DNA of 43,721 nucleotides from a virus, in the IMG/VR virus record IMGVR_UViG_3300035698_013095, positions 1-43,721 of that record. One strand, given 5' to 3'. Positions within the stretch are counted from its first letter, which is position 1; each line of letters starts with the position of its first letter. Of this stretch, positions 8,487 through 16,740 are shown one piece after another. The notes below the pieces were generated by a model that was not told the DNA's origin, ran no database searches, and worked only from the letters and a program-made list of their open reading frames with translations. The position numbers and the translations under genes are program-made.

Positions 8487-9371
8487 TTAATCGGTCGTAG
8501 TAATTCTCTGAATTAAAACACCTTCGGTACGAACTGCTCCGAGTGTCCAATTCACCTGAACTTGTTTAGTTTGTACTAAGTCCGTTCTTTCTTGGACTTT
8601 AATCTCAAACTGTTTAGGCATTGCATAACAAAGGCCACGAGAGCTCATTGCTAGACAAGACCGTACTCCGGCAGAGACAGAAAGAATAGGATTAGTAGCA
8701 TTGGCCGCAAATTTAATTAAACGCATCCCGACAACTTCAGTCATACTACCCTTCTCGATTGCGTATTGACGAACAAAATCACCACTCGTTAATTCAGTTT
8801 CCTGCATTAACGCCGTATGTTCGTCACCCGAGATACAGAAAACAAAATCTTCGAGCATATCGTTGCCAACATCCTCGTCGATAAAATTCTGTACTGTTGA
8901 TAAAAGATTTGCGTAAGTAATACCGCCCGTGGCCGTAACTGTGGCCCCACCGTCACTAGCAAAAGTAACTGTGGTTTCAAAATCCTCACCAGTAAGAACA
9001 TCAGCTAACGCCGCTTCTATACCGATACGATCATGAACCCGTGCCATAGCCATAGCACACGCTTTTTGGTATTCACGCTCTTGATCCAAAAGAACTTTTG
9101 ACACATCGTCTTCGTCGATAGGGATGGTAAGAGAAAAACGTCGTCTTCCGATTTTTCGTCTTGTGATCTTCAAATCACTAAAATTTACTTTGTTGAAACG
9201 TCCGCTTAACTCTTGCGCTTCGATAGAACCGACGCCATCATAGGCATACGCTTTACCACGCATTTGTTTTACGGGGAATATCCCGGCAAAGCGAGCTCTC
9301 ATTTGCTGCGCTTCAACGTGAACCATATCCGAGAATTGGATAATTTGTGCAACTTCAATTTGAGCAGACAT
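8487..9371 (-). CDS. Major capsid protein
   Basis: 294 residues, a size typical for the compact HK97-fold capsid proteins of BPP-1-like podoviruses. Evidence: location straight after the scaffold gene; its own sigma70-type promoter and leader; GGGAG ribosome site; and family-like segments such as YDGVGSIEAQELSGR, RRRFSLTIPIDEDDVSKVL (E-loop/spine region) and a C-terminal VQVNWTLGAVRTEGVLIQRI strand. No N-terminal delta domain is present, consistent with a separate scaffold. Confidence 0.85.
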   Translation of the reverse strand: MSAQIEVAQIIQFSDMVHVEAQQMRARFAGIFPVKQMRGKAYAYDGVGSIEAQELSGRFNKVNFSDLKITRRKIGRRRFSLTIPIDEDDVSKVLLDQEREYQKACAMAMARVHDRIGIEAALADVLTGEDFETTVTFASDGGATVTATGGITYANLLSTVQNFIDEDVGNDMLEDFVFCISGDEHTALMQETELTSGDFVRQYAIEKGSMTEVVGMRLIKFAANATNPILSVSAGVRSCLAMSSRGLCYAMPKQFEIKVQERTDLVQTKQVQVNWTLGAVRTEGVLIQRITTTD

Positions 9372-9426
9372 ATTACACTCCCGTGTTTGTTAGAAAAGGG
9401 TTAATGAAAAATTTTGATCCTCGGTA

Positions 9427-9500
9427 CGCTCCCCGTTACCGGACGTGTCGCCTGTAAGGTAGGCTTTACCAACGGACGATTTTACTCGCTCCCCATTACC
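9427..9500 (-). promoter_or_regulatory. Capsid mRNA leader with a repeated 14-base box
   Basis: The 14-mer CGCTCCCC(A/G)TTACC occurs at 9487-9500 and again at 9427-9440, exactly 60 bases apart with one mismatch. The first copy lies at the expected transcription start of the capsid promoter, the second in the leader. In the RNA the second box can form the loop of a CGGTA/TACCG hairpin. The unit could be an operator pair or an RNA control element. The whole 9372-9503 leader is otherwise non-coding. Confidence 0.5.
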
Positions 9501-9503
9501 TCT

Positions 9504-9533
9504 ATTTTACTAGAATACCATAACATTTGTCAA
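9504..9533 (-). promoter_or_regulatory. Sigma70-type promoter of the capsid gene
   Basis: On the minus strand TTGACA (9528-9533) is followed after 18 bases by TAAAAT (9504-9509). The -35 hexamer is perfect and the -10 has five of six consensus bases. It lies just past the end of the scaffold gene and about 130 bases before the capsid ATG. Confidence 0.75.
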
Positions 9534-9541
9534 GAACTTTT

Positions 9542-10486
9542 TTATTTTTTTGTTGCGCTCGCACCTTTTTGTATTTCGGCTATTTGAGAGTATAGGTCTT
9601 TAACTTTTTGTTGTGCTACATCATATCCCGGATCACGAAAATCTTTATACGCGGGAGTTTTCATAAGTTGCATAGCTTCTTCTCGTAAAGCGACGGGATC
9701 TCCGGTTGCTGGTCTATTACTCGGTCCTATACCATCTTCGCTAATATACTTCTTGTGAACCGCATTAAGAGTTGTAGTTAACAATAACAAGGAACGGTTA
9801 TCAAGGTTCTCAAGCTCAGGTTTAAGATCATCTGGAATATTCTCTCTCATAAGATTCTTAGCTATACCCAATGCCGTTTCTCGACTATCTTTGTATATTT
9901 CAGAAATCTTAGTATCAAACTCTGTGTCTTTAGCCTCTTCAGTCGCTTTAATATCTCCCGCTATTTTATCATACCCTTCTGTGATCTTATTAACTTGGTG
10001 TTGGCTAACTCCCGCATCATGAAATACTTGCTTCATGCCTGTTTGAAAACCTTCATCCCGACCGTTTGCCTTAGAAAACTCAGTTTCCGGAAAGGCATAT
10101 TCACTCATGTCTTTGGGGCGTAAGGAGTTATAAAAAGCAGTAATCTGTTCCGGGGTAGCCTCTGCTCCCGGGACCCCAACATCCGGCCTTTGACCTAACT
10201 TTGATTGAAGATTAACGTGTTGGTCAATAAGCTTTTCAAACGTGATATCCTTAAAATATTCCTTATTTCTGTGTTCCGGGGGTAATGCGGTAGCCATATC
10301 AAGCTCAGGAGCTTTATATGCTGGTGGGTCTCCTCCCGGGGGAGTATTGTTAACATCAATTTTAACCTCTGGTGGATCTCCGGCTGGTGGATCTCCGGCT
10401 GGTGGATCTCCGGCTGGTGGATCACCAACAAGGCCACGATTGTTAAAAGGGAATTTAGCCCACTCATTGTTCCAAAACTTTTTCAT
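9542..10486 (-). CDS. Capsid scaffolding protein
   Basis: 314 residues placed between portal/Bbp19-like genes and the major capsid gene. The N-terminus has a low-complexity linker of four GDPPA units (about residues 21-40). Next comes a YFKDITFEKLIDQHVNLQSK segment typical of phage scaffold N-regions, then charged helices throughout (ITEGYDKIAGDIKATEEAKD), and a Lys-rich C-terminus (IQKGASATKK), the usual capsid-binding end of scaffolds. It directs capsid assembly and leaves the prohead. A protease is not seen nearby. Confidence 0.75.
   Translation of the reverse strand: MKKFWNNEWAKFPFNNRGLVGDPPAGDPPAGDPPAGDPPEVKIDVNNTPPGGDPPAYKAPELDMATALPPEHRNKEYFKDITFEKLIDQHVNLQSKLGQRPDVGVPGAEATPEQITAFYNSLRPKDMSEYAFPETEFSKANGRDEGFQTGMKQVFHDAGVSQHQVNKITEGYDKIAGDIKATEEAKDTEFDTKISEIYKDSRETALGIAKNLMRENIPDDLKPELENLDNRSLLLLTTTLNAVHKKYISEDGIGPSNRPATGDPVALREEAMQLMKTPAYKDFRDPGYDVAQQKVKDLYSQIAEIQKGASATKK
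10371..10427 (-). repeat. 15-base tandem repeat (about 3.8 copies) in the scaffold gene
   Basis: The unit GGTGGATCTCCGGCT begins at 10371, 10386, 10401 and 10416, the last copy diverging after nine bases. On the coding strand it encodes GDPPA repeats, keeping frame. Copy number is likely to vary by slippage. Confidence 0.9.
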
Positions 10487-10506
10487 TGTGTCTCTCCTCT
10501 TTTGTT

Positions 10507-10764
10507 TTAGTTTTCTATTTTTCTTCTTATTCCATGGGGAATGTAACGTCTAATGTCTAAATATAGCCTTCTTCGCGCTTCGTTAAATAGAGTGCCATAA
10601 ACATTAATCTCATGCGAGCGTGGATCCCCCACAATCGTACTCGTATGAAAGTTACACTGACGTAACAAGTACCGAAATAGCTCTTGCCCTTCTGCGGTTT
10701 GAGCTACTTCGGTAATTGCCTTTTGTATTCTATTAGGTACCTCTTTAGCCTCTTGGTCTCCCAC
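10507..10764 (-). CDS. Bbp19-like small phage protein
   Basis: 85 residues. The core FRYLLRQCNFHTSTIV followed by LFNEARRRLYLDIRRYI matches the pattern of the Bbp19-type family of BPP-1-like phages (F.yLL..CG.f...f........FneGrR..gl.il..i), usually found between portal and scaffold, as here. Its role in head assembly is not established. The start overlaps the portal gene's 3' end by 20 bases. Confidence 0.65.
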   Translation of the reverse strand: MGDQEAKEVPNRIQKAITEVAQTAEGQELFRYLLRQCNFHTSTIVGDPRSHEINVYGTLFNEARRRLYLDIRRYIPHGIRRKIEN

Positions 10765-12478
10765 TGATAGCTCCTTGTGTCATACTCTGAGCCTGAGCCC
10801 CCTTCATTGCTACATCAGCCCCAATCTGTGCCATCTGTACTTGCTGCATGGCTTTCGCGGCTTCCGCCCGAGCTTCTCGTATGTTCTTCATGGTTTTAGT
10901 ATCGTTTAATGTATCAAATGTTGCTCCGGTTAATTCATTGATACGAAGTAAAGTTTCATCTTGATTAATGCCATCAAGGACCTCGGTTAATCCTCCCGCT
11001 GCCATCCCGAGAGCAATATCAAGTTGTTGAGTAATTCCTTGAAGTTCTTCAATTCGCATAATACGATTTGCCGGAGAAACATATTTAACGTCGTAGACTT
11101 TCTGTCCCCGTTCCATAGCTTTTGCAATAGGCGCCGGTATATATAGAGGAACAAGCCCTTGACTAACTATTTCTTTTTCTTTCTCTGAACCTTTAATAAC
11201 TCCTATTAATCCCGCCTCAAGATGAATATTAAAAGAGGATTTAATTACTTTATTAAAAGTTTCAGTCTCTTGTCGTTTAAAAACACCACTTAAACCCTCG
11301 CCCCTAAAACGATCACGTATTTGAGCCTCACCTAACGTCATTCTTGTCTCGTTATTGAGATCCATTAAACGATCAATATAAAAGGCTTTTGATACGTCAT
11401 TAATTAATTGTTCAATTAATTGCTGGATCATCTGCATATCACCAACATCAAACAACGCACCAACAGGAGATTTTTCACCTATGCTCGTAGTATTAAAAAC
11501 ACTCAACCCACCCGCGGAAGTATCTACTACTCCACTACCGAGAGCCCCATTATCTAAAAGATATAGAGGAGGATTAAGGTTTTTCTCTCCCGCGCGCATA
11601 ACAAGTTCCCATGCTACATTAAGTCGTAAGATTGCCGGCATAGCAAACATGGCCGGAGATCTAGCATATATTTCACCTAATGCTTTTGTGAAACGTCCTA
11701 CTGCAATAGGGTGTTGATTAAAACCACTTTCTCTTAATATTTTGTTTGCATCGTATTCAATATGAAGAGAAGCAATAGGCATAGACTTGTTACCAAAACC
11801 AAACCGCCCTTCTCGTCGGGGTTCAATGAGTTGTAAGACACGTACTTTATCAAGAAAATTTCCATTGATCCATTTATCCGACGACTTCTTGCTAACATTA
11901 TTAATGCCATATTCTTTAATTAGTTGATCAACATTATATTCAATGTCCAAGAAAATAGTATCAATTATCCCGTTCTTGTTTTCTTCAATGACCATGTTCT
12001 TAACATTAATTGCGTGATACCTTATCGGGACAAAGAGATCCCCCGTTGCTTCTGTATGAATTCCACTAATACCAAAAGCCCCCTGATCCAACATATACTC
12101 GTCAAGAGCAGTAGCAAGACCGGCTTCCGGATCATCCATACTGTCGGCGAGGATTCGTGAAACATCTGCGTAATACTTTTTTATTTCTGCTGAATCTGGA
12201 ATGTTACGTGGCCGCTGTATTCTAAACGACCGCCCCCCATTTGGCCACAAGTTACCGAGAATGGCCGAAGCCATCGTTCGATTCGCTTCCGGCGCTGTAG
12301 AAGAAAACAGTTGTTCCGTCAAAAACTCGCCCGGCATTGAGTTAGCGAGGAAATTTTGTTTTCGGGTTAAAACATATTCACCAACAAGCTGATACATCGT
12401 CAACCAGTGTTGTTTAATTTTAACCCCGTTACTATGGCGGTCTTTCGTCAACTTCACTTTATTTGTTATTGATGCCAT
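10745..12478 (-). CDS. Portal protein (T7-type head-tail connector)
   Basis: 577 residues from ATG 12478, chosen because AAGGGGG lies just upstream and an earlier in-frame ATG at 12535 would overlap the preceding gene. Family-like segments: NRTMASAILGNLWPNGGRSF near the N-terminus, LDEYMLDQGAFGISGIHTEA, a crown/stem region NETRMTLGEAQIRDRFRGEG then FKRQETETFNKVI, and an Ala/Gln-rich C-terminus that would line the barrel. Twelve copies form the DNA channel at the head vertex. Neighbours terminase, Bbp19-like and scaffold agree. Confidence 0.88.
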   Translation of the reverse strand: MASITNKVKLTKDRHSNGVKIKQHWLTMYQLVGEYVLTRKQNFLANSMPGEFLTEQLFSSTAPEANRTMASAILGNLWPNGGRSFRIQRPRNIPDSAEIKKYYADVSRILADSMDDPEAGLATALDEYMLDQGAFGISGIHTEATGDLFVPIRYHAINVKNMVIEENKNGIIDTIFLDIEYNVDQLIKEYGINNVSKKSSDKWINGNFLDKVRVLQLIEPRREGRFGFGNKSMPIASLHIEYDANKILRESGFNQHPIAVGRFTKALGEIYARSPAMFAMPAILRLNVAWELVMRAGEKNLNPPLYLLDNGALGSGVVDTSAGGLSVFNTTSIGEKSPVGALFDVGDMQMIQQLIEQLINDVSKAFYIDRLMDLNNETRMTLGEAQIRDRFRGEGLSGVFKRQETETFNKVIKSSFNIHLEAGLIGVIKGSEKEKEIVSQGLVPLYIPAPIAKAMERGQKVYDVKYVSPANRIMRIEELQGITQQLDIALGMAAGGLTEVLDGINQDETLLRINELTGATFDTLNDTKTMKNIREARAEAAKAMQQVQMAQIGADVAMKGAQAQSMTQGAISGRPRG

Positions 12479-12488
12479 AATAACCCCC

Positions 12489-12749
12489 TTAGAGAGATAG
12501 TAAAAACGGTTTCGCTTTATTCGGATTAGGACCAAAGCCCTGAGCTTTTCGATCTTTCAAAAACGCTGCTGCTTGCTTAGGTGATTTTTCTCCCGAAGCT
12601 TGTTCCGACGCGGCTTTTGCTTGTGCATCTGCTTTACTCGTATCTACCGTCGGTGTCCCCGTAGCATTATTCTTTCCAGCATTTGCTAATTTAGTACCGG
12701 CATACGAAGCGGTCCCAATCATCAATAGAGGTATAATCGCTGCTGCCAT
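12489..12749 (-). CDS. Small protein with N-terminal hydrophobic helix, between terminase and portal
   Basis: 86 residues. Residues 2-20 (AAAIIPLLMIGTASYAGTK) are hydrophobic, then an Ala/Lys/Ser-rich polar stretch and a proline-containing end GFGPNPNKAKPFLLSL. Small proteins of this plan occur at this spot in short-tailed phages, but I recognise no domain. It could be a minor virion or ejection component. It ends 11 bases before the portal start. Confidence 0.6.
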   Translation of the reverse strand: MAAAIIPLLMIGTASYAGTKLANAGKNNATGTPTVDTSKADAQAKAASEQASGEKSPKQAAAFLKDRKAQGFGPNPNKAKPFLLSL

Positions 12750-12769
12750 AATAAACTCCTTAGTAAAAG

Positions 12770-14380
12770 TTAATGACTAACGTTAACGCTAACGGATCCG
12801 ATTTGTTTTTGGGTTCCGGTAACGCGCCTGATGGTCGTTAACTCGCTCTTCGTTTTATTTCTTTCAATTTGATTTGCTATGCGAATTTTCGACCCACGCA
12901 TATTCGCTGCTACCGGGTACGCAAAAGTTAAAATGGTCCCGTCGAATATGTCGGTGGATATTCCGTAATCTAATTTTATTTGTGCTTTCGAAACTAAGTA
13001 TATTTTTTTAGTCGGTGTTTCTTTGTACATCGGAACAATGAGGAGATCAGCAAAGAAATCTTCATCGTCGGGAATATCACACATACCATCTTCAATCCAA
13101 TCTCTTAACGTCAACGCCATTTCCGCGCGCTTGTTAAGGAAGCGATCCCTGTTCATAGGTTTGTGAGAAAAGTAAACTCCCTGTACTACTTCTTTATACC
13201 CTGATGCGCGTAAAAAGTCAATAACTCCGTAACCTTGTCCATAATCAATAAAACATTTATCAATACCTTCTCTTTCAATCATACGCGCCGTTTGTTGACC
13301 CAAAGGAATACTCGGGTCTTCTGGTATGTCTGCGCCCTGAATAACTTTGTACCATAAAATTTTTCTTCCTTGACGACAAACCCACACAACACGATCATTG
13401 GTCCTAGCACAATCAAGACCTAATATCTTTGGCGCGGAAGCATCTTGAATTATTCTTTTACGTGCTTCAAGTAATAATTTAGGTGAAAGAAGTGATTGGC
13501 CGGAAATAACAAACGCTTCCATTGCGTTCATTGGATATTCTTGTTTAAATTTCCATTCGTCGCCAAGTTCGATAATCTTATTACGTCGCCAACACATTTG
13601 AGCTACATCAAGCTTATAAGCTTTCATTAAATCATGTTCGTCTTGATCGAGAATAAAATCCGGTCCGGGTTTAGTGCGATACTCTTCTTGCCAAAACCAA
13701 GGGATGAAGATAAGGATAAATTCGCCCTTGCCTTTCATAGCGTCCATAGCTTTACGATAAAACATATTATTCATACCATTAGCAGTAGATTCATGAATGA
13801 CCTCAGTATCATCCATATCAGATACCGCTTGAAATAATCCTGTCTCTAATTCATCTGTACGCGCGTACCATGCAGCCTCGGAGCAATGCAACTGTTTAAT
13901 AGTTAACCCTCGGCCAAGATCTTCATTCCCCGCGGTCCCGACGGTATATTCAGATTCTATCTCTGAAAATTTTATTTGATTCTTATTAGCGGCATCTACT
14001 GTCGGGGCAATTATCTCCGGCATATAACGAAGATATCTTTTAACCATATCAAATAAGGGACCCGTCGTCTTCGCCTGATGGGATAAGATGAAGGTACCCG
14101 TGCCGGGAACAAAAATAGTTTTATGAAAGAATCTCGCAGAGGTATAGGTACTCATACCTTGCTGTCTTCCCTTTAATAAAAGAGCCCGTACTTTTCCAAT
14201 ACGAGCTTTCTGTTCTTCTAATCTTTGATGCGTATAACGCTGTGCCCTGTTAAAATTAAAAGGCACGAGCGCGCCGGCTTTATCTTTAATAGTCAAACAC
14301 TGCGACGCAAAATAAGGTAATTGATTTTTTAAATCATTTAACCGTTTCGCCCGTTCGTTTTGTCTATTATTGATACCCAT
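12770..14380 (-). CDS. Terminase large subunit
   Basis: 536 residues. The ATPase half has a deviant Walker A at about residue 67 (LLLKGRQQGMST), a Walker B-like TIKQLHCSEAAW near 165 and a coupling motif around VIHESTANGM. The nuclease half has three spaced acidic residues in RNase H-like strands: KILGLDCART (about 320), CFIDYGQGYGVID (about 375) and TDIFDGTILTFAYP (about 485). It pumps DNA into proheads and cuts concatemers. The ATG overlaps the stop of the small-subunit-like gene, and the order small/large/portal is canonical. Confidence 0.9.
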   Translation of the reverse strand: MGINNRQNERAKRLNDLKNQLPYFASQCLTIKDKAGALVPFNFNRAQRYTHQRLEEQKARIGKVRALLLKGRQQGMSTYTSARFFHKTIFVPGTGTFILSHQAKTTGPLFDMVKRYLRYMPEIIAPTVDAANKNQIKFSEIESEYTVGTAGNEDLGRGLTIKQLHCSEAAWYARTDELETGLFQAVSDMDDTEVIHESTANGMNNMFYRKAMDAMKGKGEFILIFIPWFWQEEYRTKPGPDFILDQDEHDLMKAYKLDVAQMCWRRNKIIELGDEWKFKQEYPMNAMEAFVISGQSLLSPKLLLEARKRIIQDASAPKILGLDCARTNDRVVWVCRQGRKILWYKVIQGADIPEDPSIPLGQQTARMIEREGIDKCFIDYGQGYGVIDFLRASGYKEVVQGVYFSHKPMNRDRFLNKRAEMALTLRDWIEDGMCDIPDDEDFFADLLIVPMYKETPTKKIYLVSKAQIKLDYGISTDIFDGTILTFAYPVAANMRGSKIRIANQIERNKTKSELTTIRRVTGTQKQIGSVSVNVSH

Positions 14381-14817
14381 TACAAATCCTCCACGTCGTC
14401 AACGTTAACCACATCAATCGTTTCTATTGGGTCGAGGTTATCAAGAAAATCCTCTATTGTCCCACGTACACTCAAAGACTTAATATTCTGTACTGGTCTA
14501 CCAAGAGCACGGTCGAGGACCTCTTTCCTCGCGTCTTTATCTCCTCGAGAAGCTTGATCAACGAGATCAATTATAAGCGCCTCACCTTTAGTCAATCCTA
14601 CATAGCGTGGGTCGTGACCGTCATAAGGAAGATTCATTGCTTCAGACAACAACATCTTCATCCGGCCGTCCATCGGCCCCGCAACTATCGGCGCGCCTAT
14701 AATTACTGGCTTCCCATCAACCCACTTTAATTTAGTGGAGTAGTTCTCGACGGGAACAATATCCATAGCCCGCTCTACCTGATTAATGTTTTGTGCAAGC
14801 TGTTGTAAAATACCCAT
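14380..14817 (-). CDS. Small terminase-like DNA packaging protein
   Basis: 145 residues. The C-terminal half LTKGEALIIDLVDQASRGDK then ARKEVLDRALGRPVQN is the pattern of DUF5681 / small-terminase-like phage proteins (A...A..GD..A...ildR..GkP.q). It lies directly upstream of and overlapping the large subunit. Expected role: DNA recognition and ring formation for packaging. No classic N-terminal HTH is seen, so it is assigned by pattern and position. Confidence 0.6.
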   Translation of the reverse strand: MGILQQLAQNINQVERAMDIVPVENYSTKLKWVDGKPVIIGAPIVAGPMDGRMKMLLSEAMNLPYDGHDPRYVGLTKGEALIIDLVDQASRGDKDARKEVLDRALGRPVQNIKSLSVRGTIEDFLDNLDPIETIDVVNVDDVEDL

Positions 14818-15497
14818 TAGATATCTTCTAGTTCTTCATCAACGGTTTGATCCAAAGGACCATGCTCGCCGGTCTTCATCATATCTTGGTTCAACCCCTC
14901 AACCCTTTCTGTTGTTTGCTTCGCAATCGACGCCGGTGTTAAATCTTTTTTATCCACGTTTGGTGAGGGACCGGTCTCTGTTTTTGATTGATTAGCAATC
15001 GAAACGCTCGGAGGTGTTTCTTCTTGCTTATGCAATTCCGGATTAAGGTCCCCGATCTGCAAATCCATTTCAAGGTCAGGTCGTCGCAATTCTAATTTCT
15101 TTAAATAAGCGTCGGGGTCCGTCTTCGCATCTTGAACAGCTATACGAAGTTTAAACAAATCAGGATATAATCGAGAATCGACGGGAAGAAGGTTATCCTT
15201 TATGTAGCTCACCAAAGAAGTCCTATCCATATACACGATCTCAACTTTTCTCATTTGCTGTTTCGAAGCCTCGTCGAGAGGAGTGATCCCAGTTATATGA
15301 TATGTACGGTACATAATATAATCTGAGTGCGCCTTTGATAGCACAGGGGTCAATAGTTTATTCTTAACCGTAGACAGAGCAGCGGTCAGCGACGGAATAT
15401 TTGCCTCAAACTCATATTGCTTAACAATCCGTTTCTCCCCCATGATTTCGGAGCGTGCATAATACTCCCCAACTACTTTTACTTTAAATCCTTTCAT
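14817..15497 (-). CDS. Unknown protein, first gene of the late arm
   Basis: 226 residues, not recognised. The N-terminal half has alternating strands (FKVKVVGEYYARSEI, RKVEIVYMDRTSLVSYI). The C-terminal half (about 150-226) is Pro/Glu/Lys-rich and looks disordered. It follows the strong minus-strand promoter at 15554-15582 by about 57 bases and is coupled by overlap to the small-terminase-like gene. As the promoter-proximal late gene it might be a packaging or head accessory factor. Confidence 0.6.
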   Translation of the reverse strand: MKGFKVKVVGEYYARSEIMGEKRIVKQYEFEANIPSLTAALSTVKNKLLTPVLSKAHSDYIMYRTYHITGITPLDEASKQQMRKVEIVYMDRTSLVSYIKDNLLPVDSRLYPDLFKLRIAVQDAKTDPDAYLKKLELRRPDLEMDLQIGDLNPELHKQEETPPSVSIANQSKTETGPSPNVDKKDLTPASIAKQTTERVEGLNQDMMKTGEHGPLDQTVDEELEDI

Positions 15498-15553
15498 GGT
15501 TTATCATCTCCTTTGTATTTTGTTATGATGTTTTCAAACAACTCTATATTTTT

Positions 15554-15582
15554 ATATTAGTTTATTTTTTTAAATTTGTCAA
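15554..15582 (-). promoter_or_regulatory. Main late-arm sigma70-type promoter
   Basis: On the minus strand TTGACA (15577-15582), 17-base A/T-rich spacer, TAATAT (15554-15559). A perfect -35 and good -10 at ideal spacing make this the strongest promoter I can read in the window. It faces the packaging/head genes. Confidence 0.85.
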
Positions 15583-15624
15583 GGGTTTTTCTGTATATTG
15601 TAGGTAGGGTATTTATAGCTACAA

Positions 15625-15756
15625 GGGGTGGGGGTCTTATATAGAGTAGGTACTTTAGAGGAGGGGGAGGGGAAGAGGGGGTCCTGTAATATTTTATATA
15701 CAACACCGGGCCGGTTAACGGATGCAATGCACCCGGAAAAAATGAGGGGGTGGGGG
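15625..15756 (+). other. G-run clusters with G-quadruplex potential
   Basis: G-runs of four or five occur at 15625-15628, 15630-15634, 15663-15667, 15669-15672, 15677-15681, 15746-15750 and 15752-15756, all on the plus strand. The cluster at 15661-15681 has three runs with loops of one and four bases. A fourth run must come from further away. The surrounding DNA is A/T-rich, so the strand bias stands out. Confidence 0.6.
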
Positions 15757-15815
15757 TCGATTCCTTATTCTCTCCATGGGCGTGAGGATAGGGAGCACAC
15801 ACAACGAGCAAATGA

Positions 15816-15837
15816 ATTATGAGCATATGCTCATAAT
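15816..15837. repeat. 22-base perfect palindrome (operator or origin site)
   Basis: The segment centred on GCATATGC reads identically on both strands over 22 bases with no spacer (core ATGAGCATATGCTCAT). Such a dyad is a natural site for a homodimeric regulator. The RHH protein (30175-30384) and the double-HTH protein (19499-19897) are encoded candidates. Confidence 0.7.
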
Positions 15838-16100
15838 GCAACATAACAAAATAGGACAGGGATAACATAACAACAACACCAAGAGTGTTAATTATGGACG
15901 AAGTTAGTGCAGTGCAATGCATTATCTGAAGACTTCGAGCATAAACTATGCCCTTTCCCCCTATACTATACAATACTAAAACTGATTATTATGTTTTAAT
16001 TTTAATACCTACATAGAAGCATTTCAGAGCTAACCCCTTACCCCTAAAGAACTTAGCTAGACTACTACATTTCAACGTCTATTACTACATCCGCACACAA

Positions 16101-16142
16101 TCGAAGCACTAAAAATCCAATAAATAAAAATGCGTGCTTCGA
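16101..16142. repeat. 9-bp inverted repeat around an A/T-rich loop
   Basis: TCGAAGCAC (16101-16109) and GTGCTTCGA (16134-16142) flank 24 mostly A/T bases. There is no T-run after either arm, so it is not a typical terminator. It could be an unwinding or protein-binding element close to the early promoter. Confidence 0.55.
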
Positions 16143-16204
16143 TACTCGACCAATATTACGTCCAAGTGCTTTTGTAGGTGTGGTCATGACAAAATAATAA
16201 TCTA

Positions 16205-16237
16205 TTGACATTCTAGTTATATCTGGTAGACTATAAC
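16205..16237 (+). promoter_or_regulatory. Probable early-arm promoter
   Basis: A perfect TTGACA lies at 16205-16210. Two -10 choices follow: TAGACT (16227-16232, 16-base spacing) or TATAAC (16232-16237, 21-base spacing). The weak or badly spaced -10 suggests it may need an activator. It is the only promoter-like sequence before the first early gene at 16293. Confidence 0.5.
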
Positions 16238-16292
16238 TATCAAAAGTAAAAAACCTTAACCCTATATTATAAGTGAAAGGAGGGCTTTAATC

Positions 16293-16409
16293 ATGTGGGA
16301 AATAATTACACTAACAGCGACCGACACAATTCAAATAGTTTGCGCCAGTGATCTATTTGAATTGATGGCGAAGTTTCCAGAAACAATTTACTGCAAACAA
16401 ATTAGTTAA
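16293..16409 (+). CDS. Tiny first early gene (38 aa)
   Basis: The ATG at 16293 follows GAAAGGAGGG at good spacing and the frame ends with TAA at 16407-16409. The peptide MWEIITLTATDTIQIV is followed by ASDLFELMAKFPETIYCKQI. It has no recognised domain. As the first gene after the early promoter it could be a host-takeover peptide, but that is inference. The good ribosome site is the main evidence. Confidence 0.6.
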   Translation: MWEIITLTATDTIQIVCASDLFELMAKFPETIYCKQIS

Positions 16410-16445
16410 ATATTATTAACCTGATAATGAAGGAGAAAAAAACCA

Positions 16446-16739
16446 ATGAATTTAAATCACAAGCGAGCACTCAAGGACGCAACAAAAGGATTAATCGGGG
16501 ATGGAGCAACACACTTAAAAGCCAAAGAAATAAAACGAAGGTTTGCGGATCAATGTAAAAGGCTCGGGGTATATGATTTATCATGGGCGTTATTTGTTGA
16601 GCTCGTGCGCTCCACTAATTATTTAAGATGGAATACCATGGATATTATTGACGTCCTTAACCCTGTTATAAGAGAAGGACAAGAAGAGATAAAGGGTTTT
16701 AAATATCGTATACATTGCGATACTGGGGCGGGCGGTTAA
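16446..16739 (+). CDS. Small early protein of unknown function (97 aa)
   Basis: Starts MNLNHKRALKDATKGLIGDG, lysine/arginine-rich at first, then LSWALFVELVRSTNYLRWNT and a hydrophobic/acidic helix. GAAGGAGAAAAAAACCA precedes the ATG. No domain recognised. The basic N-terminus could bind nucleic acid. Size and place fit phage early accessory proteins. Confidence 0.65.
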   Translation: MNLNHKRALKDATKGLIGDGATHLKAKEIKRRFADQCKRLGVYDLSWALFVELVRSTNYLRWNTMDIIDVLNPVIREGQEEIKGFKYRIHCDTGAGG

Positions 16740-16740
16740 T

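Larger units (their letters stand above)
15583..16204. other. Gene-free divergent control region, candidate origin
   Basis: About 620 bases without a convincing gene between the late and early promoters. It holds G-run clusters, a 22-base palindrome, a repeated 9-mer (TGCAATGCA at 15723-15731 and 15913-15921) and a long A/T-rich-loop inverted repeat (16101-16142). The 138-codon frame on the minus strand at 15557-15973 crosses the promoter and has phage-atypical composition, so I do not call it. Combined repeats, palindrome and divergent promoters suggest a replication origin and/or a regulatory switch. Confidence 0.55.

Noticed and set aside
15557-15973. 138-codon minus-strand frame in the control region
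   Set aside because: It crosses the strong late promoter, has a composition dominated by Pro/Ser/Tyr from C-runs, shows no ribosome site, and is unlike any neighbour.
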